Below are positions 46,370 to 57,127 of a stretch of 64,000 nt of DNA, in pieces. Origin of the DNA: Dipteris shenzhenensis. Its lineage: Eukaryota > Polypodiophyta > Polypodiopsida > Gleicheniales. Below the pieces are notes generated by a model. That model was not told where the DNA came from and did no database searches. It saw only the letters and a list, made by a program, of their open reading frames with translations. The stretch is from assembly GCA_047967505.1 (NCBI GenBank), contig CM106539.1. One strand, given 5' to 3'. The position numbers and the translations under genes were made by a program. Numbering within the stretch: the first letter of the stretch is position 1; the number at the start of each line of letters is the position of its first letter.

Positions 46370-47525
46370 AAGTCTCAGAACCCTACATACTGAGAATATC
46401 CTACTCTTCCTGTGGAAGCCATGGGAAAGAGCCAACAGACCAACAAAATCCAAACCCCATTTCTAGAAGGCTTCCCATGGATACGTAGGTTGTAATGGCA
46501 TAAACTAACTAGCCAATAACCATTTAATGCATTGCCAGATATCATAGTGCATACACTTAGTTTGAGCATCTTTGAACAAGGTCTCCTAACACAAGCCAGC
46601 CCCTGCAACACTTTTTGGGCTATTAACTCCCCTTGGAAATGTCCTCTTGATGGACCCAATTGAGCTTCATGCAACACAACTTCTTGCCCCCATGGCATAA
46701 CCCATCTGCGAAGAACTCCTCTGCACATGGATGATACAGATGTCTGCCAATCAAAGTGTATTTTCAAGCCTTCAAGGCCAATTGCATGTGCTTATCCCAA
46801 GGAATTGTATCAAGAAACATACCTTAGACAAATAATTCATCAACTTGGCACACTCATGCTTATTATAGTTATCCACTACGACAAAGAGCTCAACATCTAG
46901 TAGCTCAGTAGTAACCTCGTAGTAACCCCTTGTGTATCCTCAGCTGTAAGTAATCTGGATAAACAGTCAGCTCATACATGGCTTTTCTCAAGTTTATGAA
47001 TGATTATAAAATTAAAATTCTAAAGGAGAAGCATCCAGCATACAAGGCATCCTTGAATAATAGTCTTGTTAATAAAATAAAGTGATACTTGGTGGTCCTC
47101 ATGAACACAAAAGGATTGCCAAGTAAATAATGCCTTACTTTTTGCACACTAAATTTCATTCCCAAAGCTTCTCGCTTGGTGGTACTATAATTTGGCTCAG
47201 TAGAGGTGTCAAAAATCAGCTGGCATAATATACTAGATAGTCTAGTCAACCATCTAGCTGAGCCAAAATAATGCCTAAAGCATACCCAGAAGCATCAACA
47301 TGCACATGGAAGATAACATCCCATCTTGGTTGCCTTAGAATAGTAGCCATTGTTTAGTTCTCCTATTCATGGAAAACTACAGTGAACTCAGCATTCTACT
47401 CAAACTTGGCATCTTTCTTTGTCAACTCATGTAAGGGAGCTGCAATCTTGGCAAAGTCTTTCATAAATGTTTGATAGAAGCTGATAAATCCCACAAAAGG
47501 ATGCAATTGAGTTAGATTTTGAGGC
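46370..47525 (-). pseudogene. Ty3/gypsy RT end-RNase H-integrase start, inverted
   Basis: The minus strand reads the RT end (FVGFISFYQTFMK near 47,480, HELTKKDAKFEW), then RNase H (DASGYALGIILAQ near 47,290; NYSTTKREALGMKFSVQKVRHY at about 47,190-47,120; then FVFMRTTKYHF, a decayed DHQ box), then integrase pieces to 46,375 (GHFQGE). It faces the plus-strand copy at 45.1-46.0 kb tail to tail and stops at a similar point in integrase. Frameshifts and stops are frequent. Confidence 0.8.
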
Positions 47526-48080
47526 TTAGGCTTTTCTGCATAGCTTCACAAGAGGATAATTCTGAAGGCCAAGATGGCCAACTCTGTAGATTCATTCAAA
47601 CTGAAGGTAAAATGCACTCTCTTAAACTGATAATCTCTCAAATACATTGCTTGCTTGATCATGAAATTTTCTCTTTCTCTTGTCACTTACAAATAAGGTT
47701 TGGCGAACAAGTTTTGTTCTTATAGGGCTTGTTGGCTCTAAACCAAGGAAAAAGTATTTCCTTCACACCAAAACTAGCCCAAGAAACTAAACTAAACTAA
47801 TTTAACTATAAGTAAACTAAACTAATTTAACTACAAGTAAAGTAAACTAATTTAACTACTTGAAAAGACAACAATTTCAACCACCAGGCTAATCATCAAT
47901 TATTTTGGTTATGAAATATATTTCTATGTTCAATCTCTATAATTAAACAATAGCAAAACTCAGTCTAGGACAATCACATTAACCATCTTGTATGTATGAC
48001 CCATGCATGACATTAATTTACCATAAGAGTCCTCTAAAATTTTCAAGATATCATACTGGTATTAATAAACACCTTTTGAG
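47526..48080. other. No gene; diverged repeat words
   Basis: The taaactaatttaactacaag word is repeated near 47,795-47,870. The phrases ccaccaggctaat and caatcacattaa also occur in the repeat field at 49.3-50.2 kb, on the other side of the hAT gene. Confidence 0.5.
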
Positions 48081-48084
48081 AGTT

Positions 48085-49259
48085 TGAAAGCTCTAAATTC
48101 TGGTAGATATGGCATCACACACGATGATGTCCATGTGCAAACAACCCCTCCTTGCATTGATACTTGGCTAACTCATTACAACACTGTGAAAACTCATGGT
48201 TTTGGGGATAATATCATTGCATGACCTTATGAAAGTCATGCATAACAATTTGGATCTCTTTGGGCTTCATATTCCACCACTAGAGTCTAAAAGGTACCCA
48301 ACACTATGCAAGGGATTGTGAGATTACTCCCATCGAGCCCTCAACAATTGCCACAATTCCTTGTGTTTTGTAGAATTAAATGGTCTTCTCTCATTTTCTT
48401 GGCCTCGGTGAGTAGGAGGATTCCTTGCAATAACAGCTTGCTCAATACTCCAAAAGTGCATCCATGCTTTTTCGATTGTTGGAGCCTTTGAGTCCAATGC
48501 CCTAAGCGCATATAATACAGGTTTCATAACATTAGCACCATCCTCAAACCATTTCCATAATGTAGGGGATCCCAATGTTTCTTTTAGGTCATGCATTTTC
48601 TTGTTTGTTGCCCTATCGATCAACTCCGACATCCATTGTTCAAATGTATCACAATGAAATGTCTCTATAAGAAAACTTATATTCTTCACCAAGGATTGCA
48701 AAGTGTAGAAGCACATGGCAAATCTCATGGTTGCTAGCAATTGCAACATGGTAGAACCATCACGAGACATAAAGATTGCTTTGAGAAGTTGCTTTGATTG
48801 TATTAACTTCATGATGTCTCGAGCATCACAAACAATCTCCTTAAACCATGGCACTTGTTTATACCAATCTTTCAATGCAATATTTAAAGTATGCGTAAAA
48901 CATGAAGATGCATATGGATTGGTATACTCCCTTTGCAATATTCTACCCTCCTTTTTACAACTCTTGGCATTATCCATGACAACTTGGACAACCTTTTCAG
49001 GGCCTAACTCTCTTATAACCTTTGATAATACACCAACTATATAGGTCTTTGACTTCTTTACATGTGAGGCATCAATTGACATGTGGAAGGCCTCCCCACA
49101 TGGCGATATAACCATCTCATTCAATAAAGCATGGTGTTTTATGCATGTCCACCCGTTTGAGGCAATTGTGCATCCAGTGTTATGCAGTTGCTCAAAAATG
49201 TTGCGATTTATGTGATCTTTCTCTTCTACATATGCCTTGTCTAACAATGTTGTACACAA
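48085..49259 (-). pseudogene. hAT-family transposase, DUF659 and C-terminal part
   Basis: An open frame of 311 codons (49,259 to 48,324) carries a DUF659-type domain (TIASNGWTCIKHHALLNE, SIDASHVKKSKTYIV, VVQVVMDNAKSCKKEGR, SCFTHTLNIALKD), typical of plant hAT-like transposases. After its stop, further minus-strand pieces down to about 48,090 read as the hAT C-terminal region (NMKPKEIQIVMHDFHKVMQ, HEFSQCCNELAKY) in the same or a shifted frame. The hAT enzyme excises and reinserts elements with 8-bp duplications. The dimerisation end (SxxExxxS type) is not seen. The N-terminal exon is probably at 50.58-50.96 kb. Confidence 0.8.
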
Positions 49260-49264
49260 TGTGT

Positions 49265-50225
49265 GGTATGATCCAAACTAGCCCAGAAATTAAAATTAAA
49301 TTATTTAACTACTATGAAATACAAAAATTTCAACCAACCACTAAGCTGGACATCAAATTATTTTTTTGTGTAATATATTTCCATTTCAACCATGCTCGTT
49401 TTAGATAATCACAAAAGCCATCTCGATGATGTTTCCATGATGTTCCAACCACCGGGCTAGTTTAGGACAATCACATTAAGACCAAGCCATCCGAATTTAG
49501 AAATTAACTAGAATATGATCCAAACCAACCCAAAAATTAAACTTAACTAATATTTAAGTACTAGGGAACATAATAATTCAACCACCGTGTTGGTCATCAA
49601 TTAGACAATAACAATATATTGTTGTCTCTTTCTATTGTTAAACTAATTGTTGTTCCAACCATTGGGCTGGTTTAGGACAATCACATTAAGTCCAAGCTAG
49701 AGACCAGTATGTGCCCACTATGTTGAAATTTAGAAATTAAACAATTAAGCTATTCCAAAGATCATCACAGACAATCATTAGAATGGTGAAATATATTGAT
49801 GTTCAATCATGTTGATTTAGGACAATCACATAACCGGTGTTTGACCTACACCAAAATGATGATATATTGCATGATGTTCCAACCATCGAGGTGGTTTAGG
49901 AAAATAACATTAAGTCCAAGCCAGTCTAGTTTAGAAATTAAACAATTAAACTATTCCAAAAACTCATTTATAGGAAACCAATGGATTGGTGAACTGTATT
50001 ATTGCTCAACCATGCTAGTTTAGGACAATCACATAACTAGTGTTTTAAATCAGCATGGTGATATATTGCATGACGTTCCAACCACTAGGTTGGTTTAGGA
50101 CAATCATATTAATTCCAAGCTTCCCCAATTTAGAAATGAATTCAAGCAATTAAATTATTACAAAGCTCATTCACAGATAACCACCAGGCTGGTTTAGGCA
50201 ACCACTAACCTACATTGTATCAAGC
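49265..50225. repeat. Diverged tandem repeats between hAT exons
   Basis: Six or more irregular units of about 150-180 bp contain ccaaccacc(g/t)ggctggttta, ggacaatcacattaagtcca and tagaaattaaacaattaa. They fill what would be the intron or spacer of the hAT gene. Confidence 0.75.
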
Positions 50226-50576
50226 ATGTGTATTATGTCTTATTTCAAGAAACTCTTGTATTCTTGTGCCAAAACATTGTCACTTGATCAATAACTTTTT
50301 CACTTAGGTTCTCTCCCCTTTTCTTGCATTTTATTAAAGCCTAAAGACTTCTCACATCAAAATGATCCTACATTGCTTCTACTCTACGTCCAACTGCTAG
50401 AGTCATGTTGGTTAATCTAATAGACAACATCTTTGACATTGTGCACCCAAGACATTTCTCCTTTGTTTTAGAGATACCAACATAACTAATGTCACCCTCA
50501 TTGCAACTAGCTGATCTAAGCTATATATCCCCTTCACTTTCTGTAGGCCAATTCTCAAGGTAAAGAGCATCATCTC

Positions 50577-50960
50577 TTAGGTGTGCATCTTTTGTAGGGT
50601 TGCCACTCTACAATTAGGGTGTAGGCTAAAGATTTTGAAGACTCGAGACTTCTTTTCACATAAATGGCTTAATGTTACTTCCTTGAATGCTCCCACCAAA
50701 TGTGACCATGGCTCGTGTTCTTTGCTTTGGTGGCAATGATTGAAAGTGTGCATCTGCAATTGCTTCTAGCTACTTCTATATAAGAATTCTTCTTTCTTCT
50801 CATTATTTTTCCCTCCCCAAATGTTGCAAAAGTGTAGACTTCCATTGCCATTTCAATAATATGCCATTTCTTTTTATACCCCACAATCTATTCCTTGTGC
50901 CTTGACCAAGCTTTTCAGCTTTTCTATCTCGCAGCCTTTGTCTAGTTCTCTTGCCAGCCA
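50577..50960 (-). pseudogene. Probable hAT N-terminal exon
   Basis: A minus-strand ATG near 50,959 starts a basic peptide (MAGKRTRQRLRDRKAEK) with the look of a nuclear-targeting N-terminus. After a frameshift the 50,759-50,577 frame reads EHEPWSHLVGAFKEVTLSHLCEKK, the spacing expected near a BED-type zinc finger, though the full Cys/His set is not intact. Assignment to hAT rests on position and orientation. Confidence 0.45.
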
Positions 50961-51179
50961 TGACAAGATGCATCTTGCATTGATGCCATGGAGACGATCA
51001 ATGAACCGCCACTAGAATAGAGACTAGCTTGCTTATGAGGTGAGAAAAGAATAGAAGATGACTTACCCAAGTAAATAAGATAATGTCAAACCAAAAGGTC
51101 ACATTGAGCTAACTCTAAACACGACAGGTTGTAGGCTGATAGGAGGATAATGTACTTTGCAGGGTAGTAAGAGGAGGAC

Positions 51180-51424
51180 TTGGGACTCGCTTGGGATAAT
51201 TGTAATATGGGTAAAGATACTTTTGTCCAATACATATCTTACTTCATAACCTACTCATTATTTAAGAAATTAAAGGTTCTAAAGAGTCTAAGTACCATAA
51301 ATATGTGGTCTCTGGGTGGTGATAAGAAAGTTTGGGACACGATGATACTTGGTGGTCTCTTTTACAAAGGGCAGTGAGATAATAAATTTTGGGACACCAT
51401 GACGGTGGACACTCAAGGCTATCC
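51180..51424 (+). pseudogene. Start of old gypsy protease, cut from its pol
   Basis: The plus strand reads a retroviral-type protease segment: a decayed DSGATHNF region followed by SLFKKLKVLKSL, then GGDKKVWDTM, then TMTVDTQGYPE, ending at the target duplication of the chromovirus LTR. The next protease residues are found on the other side of the split element, at 15,067 reading leftward on the minus strand, in the same phase. So this is the missing 5' portion of the gypsy pol at 13.0-15.07 kb. Confidence 0.75.
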
Positions 51425-51429
51425 AGAAG
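51425..51429. repeat. Target-site duplication, copy 2 (AGAAG)
   Basis: Directly precedes the LTR TG at 51,430. It matches the AGAAG beyond the 3' LTR at 15,072-15,068 (minus strand). Confidence 0.8.
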
Positions 51430-52160
51430 TGTTACAGAAATTATATTTCTGATATATCTTGCTTTGGGCATTATTACTTTTAGTCAAGTGTGACTATGGC
51501 AAGTACTCCATAGGAGTGCACTAGAAATGGTGGGTTTCCTAGTAGATACTTTGTATGTTTAGTTGGGGACGCCTGACTAGCTTGTGTTTTGCCATGCTAG
51601 ATGGTCGGTATTGTGGGTGATTCCATGTTGATACTGATGTCGCTAGTGTTATTGGTGTTGTGCTTGATTATTGTGCTTTGAGCACGGTTATGTTGGGATC
51701 GGTTGATTCGGTGATTCATTCAATCTATTGTTAATAACTAATGTAATTGGTGGCTTGAGTACAGGTGATAGAACTCCCATGAAACTCATAGTGAGGATTG
51801 GAGTTAGTGCAAGGGTACAATAGAGGTGTCGCACAGCGCATTATATATGGCCTTGGGCCAATTTTGTATATGCTTTATTATTGCAAGTTTGAGCAATATA
51901 TTTTGTAATGGACATAATTCATTTTTGGGCCCTAAGATGGCTATGTAAAGCAAATCTCTCATTTTGGAAGAGAGGGATAATTTTGGCTCCTTGGTGCTTT
52001 TATGAAATATCATAAATACTCTAGATGAGGAAGCGTGAGCCACTCATCTAGGGGGGGGAGATTGTACCCAATCTGCTGTGTTTTCGTGGTGTGCTTGTGT
52101 TCTTCTTCTCCAATTGATTAAGTGGTGAATTTGTGTGAAAAGAATTACCTTTTGGTTTTA
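51430..52160 (+). mobile_element. Chromovirus 5' LTR
   Basis: A 731-bp LTR from TGTTACAGAAATTATATTTC to ...TTTTGGTTTTA; the final dinucleotide is TA where the 3' LTR has CA. It is homologous to the LTR at 15,073-15,754 over its length, with one extra segment of about 50 bp near 51,730-51,775. Confidence 0.92.
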
Positions 52161-52161
52161 G

Positions 52162-52180
52162 TGGTATTAGAGCTCAGGTC
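52162..52180 (+). promoter_or_regulatory. Primer-binding site, tRNA-iMet type
   Basis: TGGTATTAGAGCTC starts one base after the LTR and differs from the standard TGGTATCAGAGC by one C-to-T change. Confidence 0.85.
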
Positions 52181-53510
52181 ACACTCTTGTGGAGAAAGAA
52201 AAGAGAATATCCCTCGTGTGAAAAATTGACAGAAGGAGCAATCCTATGGAGTGTGGAGGATTCAGGAAGACTACCTAAGTCAAGCGCAGAATCAGAGTTC
52301 GTGGGGAGAGGAAGCTATTGAAGGATGTACCCACGACACCACACATGTGTTTGTGGAGCCCCGTTCAAGTTCGCTCACATACATGCAACTGTGTGAATTT
52401 CGAAGCCGTAGTCCTTAGAGGAGTCAGAGCTCACAGCCTCATAGTGCGCACACTCCAAAGTCCAAATGCCCATCATAGGCATGTATTAAAGCTACCTTGG
52501 CCGTGGAGCATTCTGCTAAGCTTCACCAGCCGCCTCTATTAATACTCTATTGCCTGCATAAATTCGGCCCATGTGTTTTTTTTCCTTGTATTCCAAAATC
52601 CCACACTGCCCACAGTAGGCCTTTTATTATCACTGACAGCAACGCGGTGCAGTCTCGCTGCCTCTCGCAGTCTCCACACACGTGCCCATCTTTGTAGACT
52701 TACAGTCACCGCTCCTGGCTCACCCTCTGAGTCCCTAGATTCCGTGCTAGCTTGCATCATTGCCTTAGCCTTGCATCAAAAGGCCTAGTGCATTGAGTGC
52801 AACCAGCCCAGCTGCCTCTATGCTTCGATGTTTTCCTCTAAATGCCTCGTTTGTGAACCTATAGTCACTTGCAGTGCTTCGACCAGCGAGTCATCTTGGA
52901 CTCCAAACTTCAAACCCATAGCACTGAAGTAGCGTGTAGGCAGTCTCTGTTCTTCTCAGTCCACGCGCAGTACCACTGTGCATTTAGGCCCTCACTGCCC
53001 TCAAAAGAAATAAGAGTTGATCAAACTTTGGGGGGGGAAACCCGAGACCATCATGACATACAGGTTTGTTAAATTGCCAAGTCAAAGAGTTCTTTAACCA
53101 TATACAAGGGTTAAGGGAATAAGACTCTAAGGTCCATATTTTACTCCATTAAAAAGAAGAAGAAGAAGAAGAAGAAGAAGAAGAAGAGCAAAGCAAAATT
53201 TGAGGAAGCTCGAATCAAGAAGGCGATTGGAACCACGAATCACCGAGCAATTAATTGGAGATCAATCGAGCACAAAGATGACTGCGAGTGACATCATCGG
53301 TCACATATCTCCCACTCTAGTCCTTTCTACTTCCGATCAAAGAGCAAGATAAGTGATTTCTTTGCTTTATATTTCATACACTTAGTATCTTCCGCCATCC
53401 GTTGTCTTACCATACACTTGAATTACATTTCTAATTCATCCATTTAATTCTCATACACTTATTATCCTTATTTCCCTCCATTTCACTTTATTTGTATTTA
53501 TTGTATTATC
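52181..53510 (+). other. Chromovirus 5' leader with (GAA)n
   Basis: Untranslated-looking sequence between PBS and gag. A GAA microsatellite occupies 53,153-53,187. ORFs of 60-75 codons on both strands show no motifs. The leader is long (about 1.3 kb), so part may be an insertion. Confidence 0.5.
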
Positions 53511-54530
53511 ATGGCACATCAGCCACAACCACCCATGCTCCAAGAGCAATTAGATGCACTGCAAGCACAGTTCGCCGATGAGCTTGAGCATAGGGAGAGA
53601 TTGGAAAAGAAAATCAATGGTAAGAAAAGGAAGAGGCATTCATATGACGATGAGTCATCCGACGATGATTCCGACGATGATCCTATTATCAGGACAATCA
53701 AAGCCACACTGAGAGCACAAATTCGAGGAAAGAGAGTAAGATAAGTAGAAAAGCTTTCTCATTTCAAAATTTCAATAGAAAGAAAGAGGCATGCATTGTC
53801 TTGTTTTGGATCAGTCAGCTAGATGATTATTTTTCAGGGGAGAAATTCTCTGAAAAAGATAAGATTAAATGTGCTGCAAATCATTTAGTAGAGAGTGCTA
53901 CACTTTGCTGGAACATCACTAAGCATAGTAAACAGCGACCAAAATCTTGGAAGTTTTTTCAAAAGATCATCAAGAGAGATTTTCTTCCCTCACATTTCAA
54001 AGCAAATGCTAGACAATAGTGGGATACTTTTAGGCAGTTCGATAAGGAAATGATCTCCACATATACTGATAGATTTGGGCAAATGTTGATCCAATTACGG
54101 TCCTTAGAGAAAGTTAATGAGTGAGATCAACGCAGGAAGTATGTGGCAAGATTAAAATCTAAGTTTGAGAGCCAAGATTAACATGTTTCATCCTCGCTCA
54201 CTGAACTCTATGATTTCTCTTACAATGAATTTTGAGAGGAAGAATGGGATCCTAAAAGAAGGGAAAGATTTGGAACGGCATGTACCCTTCCATAAGAAAA
54301 AGAGATTTGATTAAAAGCCTTTCTTTAAATCTAAAAATGGTTTTGTTCCACAGAAGACAGATTCTTCTTCGAAGCTGAACGGTGGAAATTTTCCAAAGAA
54401 AGAAATAAGGTGTTTCAAGTGCAACAAGGTGGTACACATAGCCATTGAGTGTCTCAAAAGAAAGAAGACCCTGATGGCAAAAGAGTACATGATCGACGAC
54501 GAAGCAACCAAGCAAGAGGGAGGTAAGTAT
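53511..54530 (+). pseudogene. Chromovirus gag
   Basis: It starts at ATG 53,511 (MAHQPQPPMLQEQLDALQAQ) with an acidic/basic linker, then in shifted frames the capsid region (FWISQLDDYFSGEKFSEKDK, HLVESATLCW, WKFFQKIIKRDFLP) and a CCHC zinc knuckle near 54,412-54,455 (CFKCNKVVHIAIEC). Gag forms the particle and binds element RNA. At least three frameshifts and several stops destroy it. Confidence 0.82.
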
Positions 54531-54850
54531 AATTGTCATGCTCTTTTAAAGATGAAAGGTTTCATTAATGGCAAAGAAGTTGTTATTTTGCATGACGATG
54601 GTAGTACACATGATTTCATTTCAGAAAGAGCCTTAGCAAAGCTAAACCTAGAGTCTTTCCCATCTAATTACAAGGTCAAAGCTGCTTTTACCAAAACAAA
54701 GTACAATAATTGCACTAGAGAAGTCAAGAATCTTGAAATCTCAATCAAACCCTACAAGGATTCACAAGACTTTCACAGGGAGTGGACATCATCTTAGGAA
54801 TGCCATGGAAGCATCAATATAATCCTAAGATAGATTACGATTCACATCAG
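54531..54850 (+). pseudogene. Chromovirus protease
   Basis: It follows the zinc knuckle and reads GKEVVILHDDGSTHDFIS, where the family motif is DSG(A/S)TH, so the active-site Ser is Asp here. The domain ends DIILGMPWKHQYNP after a frameshift near 54,790. It would process Gag-Pol. Confidence 0.8.
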
Positions 54851-55099
54851 ATGTGGATTGAGGGTAGACAAGAAATATGTCTAAAAAGCTCAATGAAACG
54901 TGAGATCAGTCCTTTACTCAACCACACACAAGCCAAAAGAGCAATTAGGAAACGTGAGAAGACATATCTGATTTTCGTGAATATGGTAACGACTACTCAA
55001 CCAAACACTAAGCCTACACACAAAGAGTTGCTTTCTCAATTTTTTGATTGTTCCTTAGAGGATTTACCACCGAGACTACCATGTTCTCAACCTGAAGAT

Positions 55100-55893
55100 A
55101 ATAGGATAGAAATCCTACCGGCAATACTCCACCTTGCAAAGCTCCTTATAGAGTCAATCAGCTAGAACAAAAGGAAATTCAAAAGCAAGTGGAGGAACTG
55201 ATAGAGAGAGGATTGATAAGACCCAGCAGTTCTCCTTATGGAGCACTTGTCTTATTAGTCAAAAAGAAAAATGGAACCTATCAAATGTGCATAGACTATT
55301 GCGCACTAAACAAAATCACAATGAAGAACAAATATCCAATCCCTAGGATTGATGATCTTTTGGACAAATTGAAAGGGGCCAAGGTCTTCAGAAAGATAGA
55401 TCTCAAATCTAGCTATCATCAAGTTCGTATGGTAGAAGAGGATATATACAAGACTATCTTTAGAACTCAAACGAGACATTATGAGTTCCTAGTTATGCCT
55501 TTTGGGCTAACTAATGCTCCAGCTACTTTTAGTAGAATGATGAGCCGAATCTTTCTTAAACACCAAGATTGTATGGTAGTATTTTTCGATGATATTATGG
55601 TGTTTAGCAAAGATGTTGAGGGGCATAAGGAACATCAAAAGCTAGTCTTTTCACTCTTGAAAGAAAATCAATTGTACATAAATCCTGAAAAGAGTAGTTT
55701 CTTTCAAGATCAGATAGAGTATTTGGGTCACATTGTATCCGCCGATGGGATTCGAGTAGATCCAAAGAAGATTGAGTGCATAGCCACATGGCCCAAACCC
55801 CGAGATATACATGAATTAAGATCATTCTTGGGATTGTGTAGCTTTTACAAAAAGTTTGTCTCAAGAACTTCACATACATTGCACACCCATTGA
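55100..55893 (+). pseudogene. Chromovirus reverse transcriptase
   Basis: The best-kept domain: one frame from 55,189 to 55,893 with RPSSSPYGALVLLVKKKNG, YPIPRIDDLLDKLKGA, FRKIDLKSSYHQVRM, FGLTNAPATF, the catalytic box FFDDIMVFS, LGHIVSADGIRVDP and LRSFLGLCSFYKKFV. A frameshift near 55,880 separates it from RNase H. It copies element RNA into DNA. Confidence 0.9.
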
Positions 55894-56503
55894 CAAACCT
55901 TCTTAGAAAAACTAAGCATTTCTTATCTGAGCGTCAAGATAAATCTTTTACAGCTTTGAAAGAAGCTCTCACACAAGCTCCTGTGTTGCAACTACTTGAT
56001 TTCTCTAGACCATTCTTTGTAGTTGTAACCGATGCTAGTGGATATGGAATTGGAGCCGTACTTATGCAAGATGGACATCTAATAGCATATGAGAGCCAAA
56101 AATTAAAACTAGCGGAATGCAATTATAGTACATATGATAAAGAATTAACCGTTGTTGTGCATGCCTTATCAATGTGGAAACATTATGTGATGGGATCTGA
56201 GTTTCTTATCAAAACTGATCAGCAAAGTATCAAGCATTTGTTGACTCAGCCACTAATATCCAATAGGCACATCAAGTGGGCATCATTTATATAGAGTTTT
56301 CAGCCCATGATTCAGTATCAACCTGGAAAAGAAAATGTAGTTGCTGATGCTCTTAGTAGAAAGCCAAGTATTAATCACATCACTGCTATAAAGACCCAGC
56401 CTTTCGAAGGTATGAAGAATTCTTATCAAGGGGATCATACTACGATGCAAGCATTAACGATAGCTTGGACATTCACGATCCTGAAGAGTTGTAAGCACAC
56501 TAT
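55890..56503 (+). pseudogene. Chromovirus RNase H, ends at right breakpoint
   Basis: Reads FVVVTDASGYGIGAVLMQDG, YESQKLKLAECNYSTYDKEL, FLIKTDQQSIKHLL and, after a stop at 56,292, YQPGKENVVADALSRKP. A further frame shift gives SLDIHDPEEL, a stop, then AHY at 56,503, where homology ends. The next expected residues (the start of the integrase region) are at 17,129 on the minus strand. There is no integrase or 3' LTR downstream. Confidence 0.88.
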
Positions 56504-57039
56504 CGCGTCCAATTTAGCAACAACTAATCCACCAACGTAGCTACAACAGGCAGCGGTCGGCCCAGAATTGCAGAATGCACACCCTGCAACTTTATCCACA
56601 GGGCATGTACCAGGTGGGGAGTTGGGGGTGGGAGTGCTGGGTGAAGGGGTTGGGGGGGGGCTTGTTGGCCGAGGGGCGCTAGCTGGGGCCGGGGAGTGCT
56701 AGGTGAAGGGGTTGGGGGGGGCTTGTTGGTCGAGGGGCTGGGGCGCTAGCTGGGGCCGGGGTTTCGGGGGGGCTGGCTGGAGCTGGGGATGGGGCGAGGG
56801 GCGTTGGTAGGGGGACTGGGCTGGGGGGTTGAAGGGGCATGCTCTGGAGATATAATTTGGGGGGGTGGAGAGTTGATGGAAGCTGGAGGCGTTGCAGGGG
56901 TGGTAGTACTGGGAGGTGTAGCTGGAGGGTTGCTGGAGGTTGGAGTTGGAACAGGTGCTTGGCTTTTGACATGCAGAACGCAAAACACTAGCAAAACAGC
57001 ATAAGCTACGATGAGCTTGAGGGATTGAGAAGTCACCAT
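56504..57039 (-). pseudogene. Hybrid proline-rich protein (HyPRP), C-terminus cut
   Basis: On the minus strand ATG at 57,039 sits in a strong context (CCACCATGG) 78 bp after a TATA box. The product starts with a signal peptide (LIVAYAVLLVFCVLHVKSQA), then a Pro/Ser/Thr-rich secreted region. Near 56,605-56,510 another frame reads GTCPVDKVAGCAFCNSG and ACCSYVGGLVVAKLDA, the start of an eight-cysteine motif as in hybrid proline-rich proteins, which act in the cell wall or membrane margin. The three segments are in three frames, offset at C-runs of 7-9 (56,652-56,772), so either slippage mutations or sequencing errors intervene. The later cysteines (CLC and following) are missing: the gene stops at the chromovirus junction. 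Confidence 0.7.
56640..56765. repeat. Two 62-bp G-rich units in the HyPRP
   Basis: The unit gtgaaggggttgggggggg, then cttgttgg(c/t)cgagggg and cgctagctggggccgggg, occurs twice, coding for Pro/Ser-rich repeats. Confidence 0.85.
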
Positions 57040-57116
57040 GGTGGATGACTCAAGTCGGGCGATGACACGAAGCTAGAGAGACAAAAACCACTAGGAGAAA
57101 TCTTCCATCTTATAGG

Positions 57117-57127
57117 GTTTATATAGG
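57117..57127 (-). promoter_or_regulatory. TATA box of HyPRP gene
   Basis: The minus strand reads CTATATAAACC, 78 bp before the ATG, a normal spacing for a plant gene with a short leader. Confidence 0.7.

Noticed and set aside
15073-52160. Inversion by recombination between the two inverted LTRs
   Set aside because: A crossover in the LTRs would not separate integrase from RNase H, and the outer target duplications would not pair as they do.
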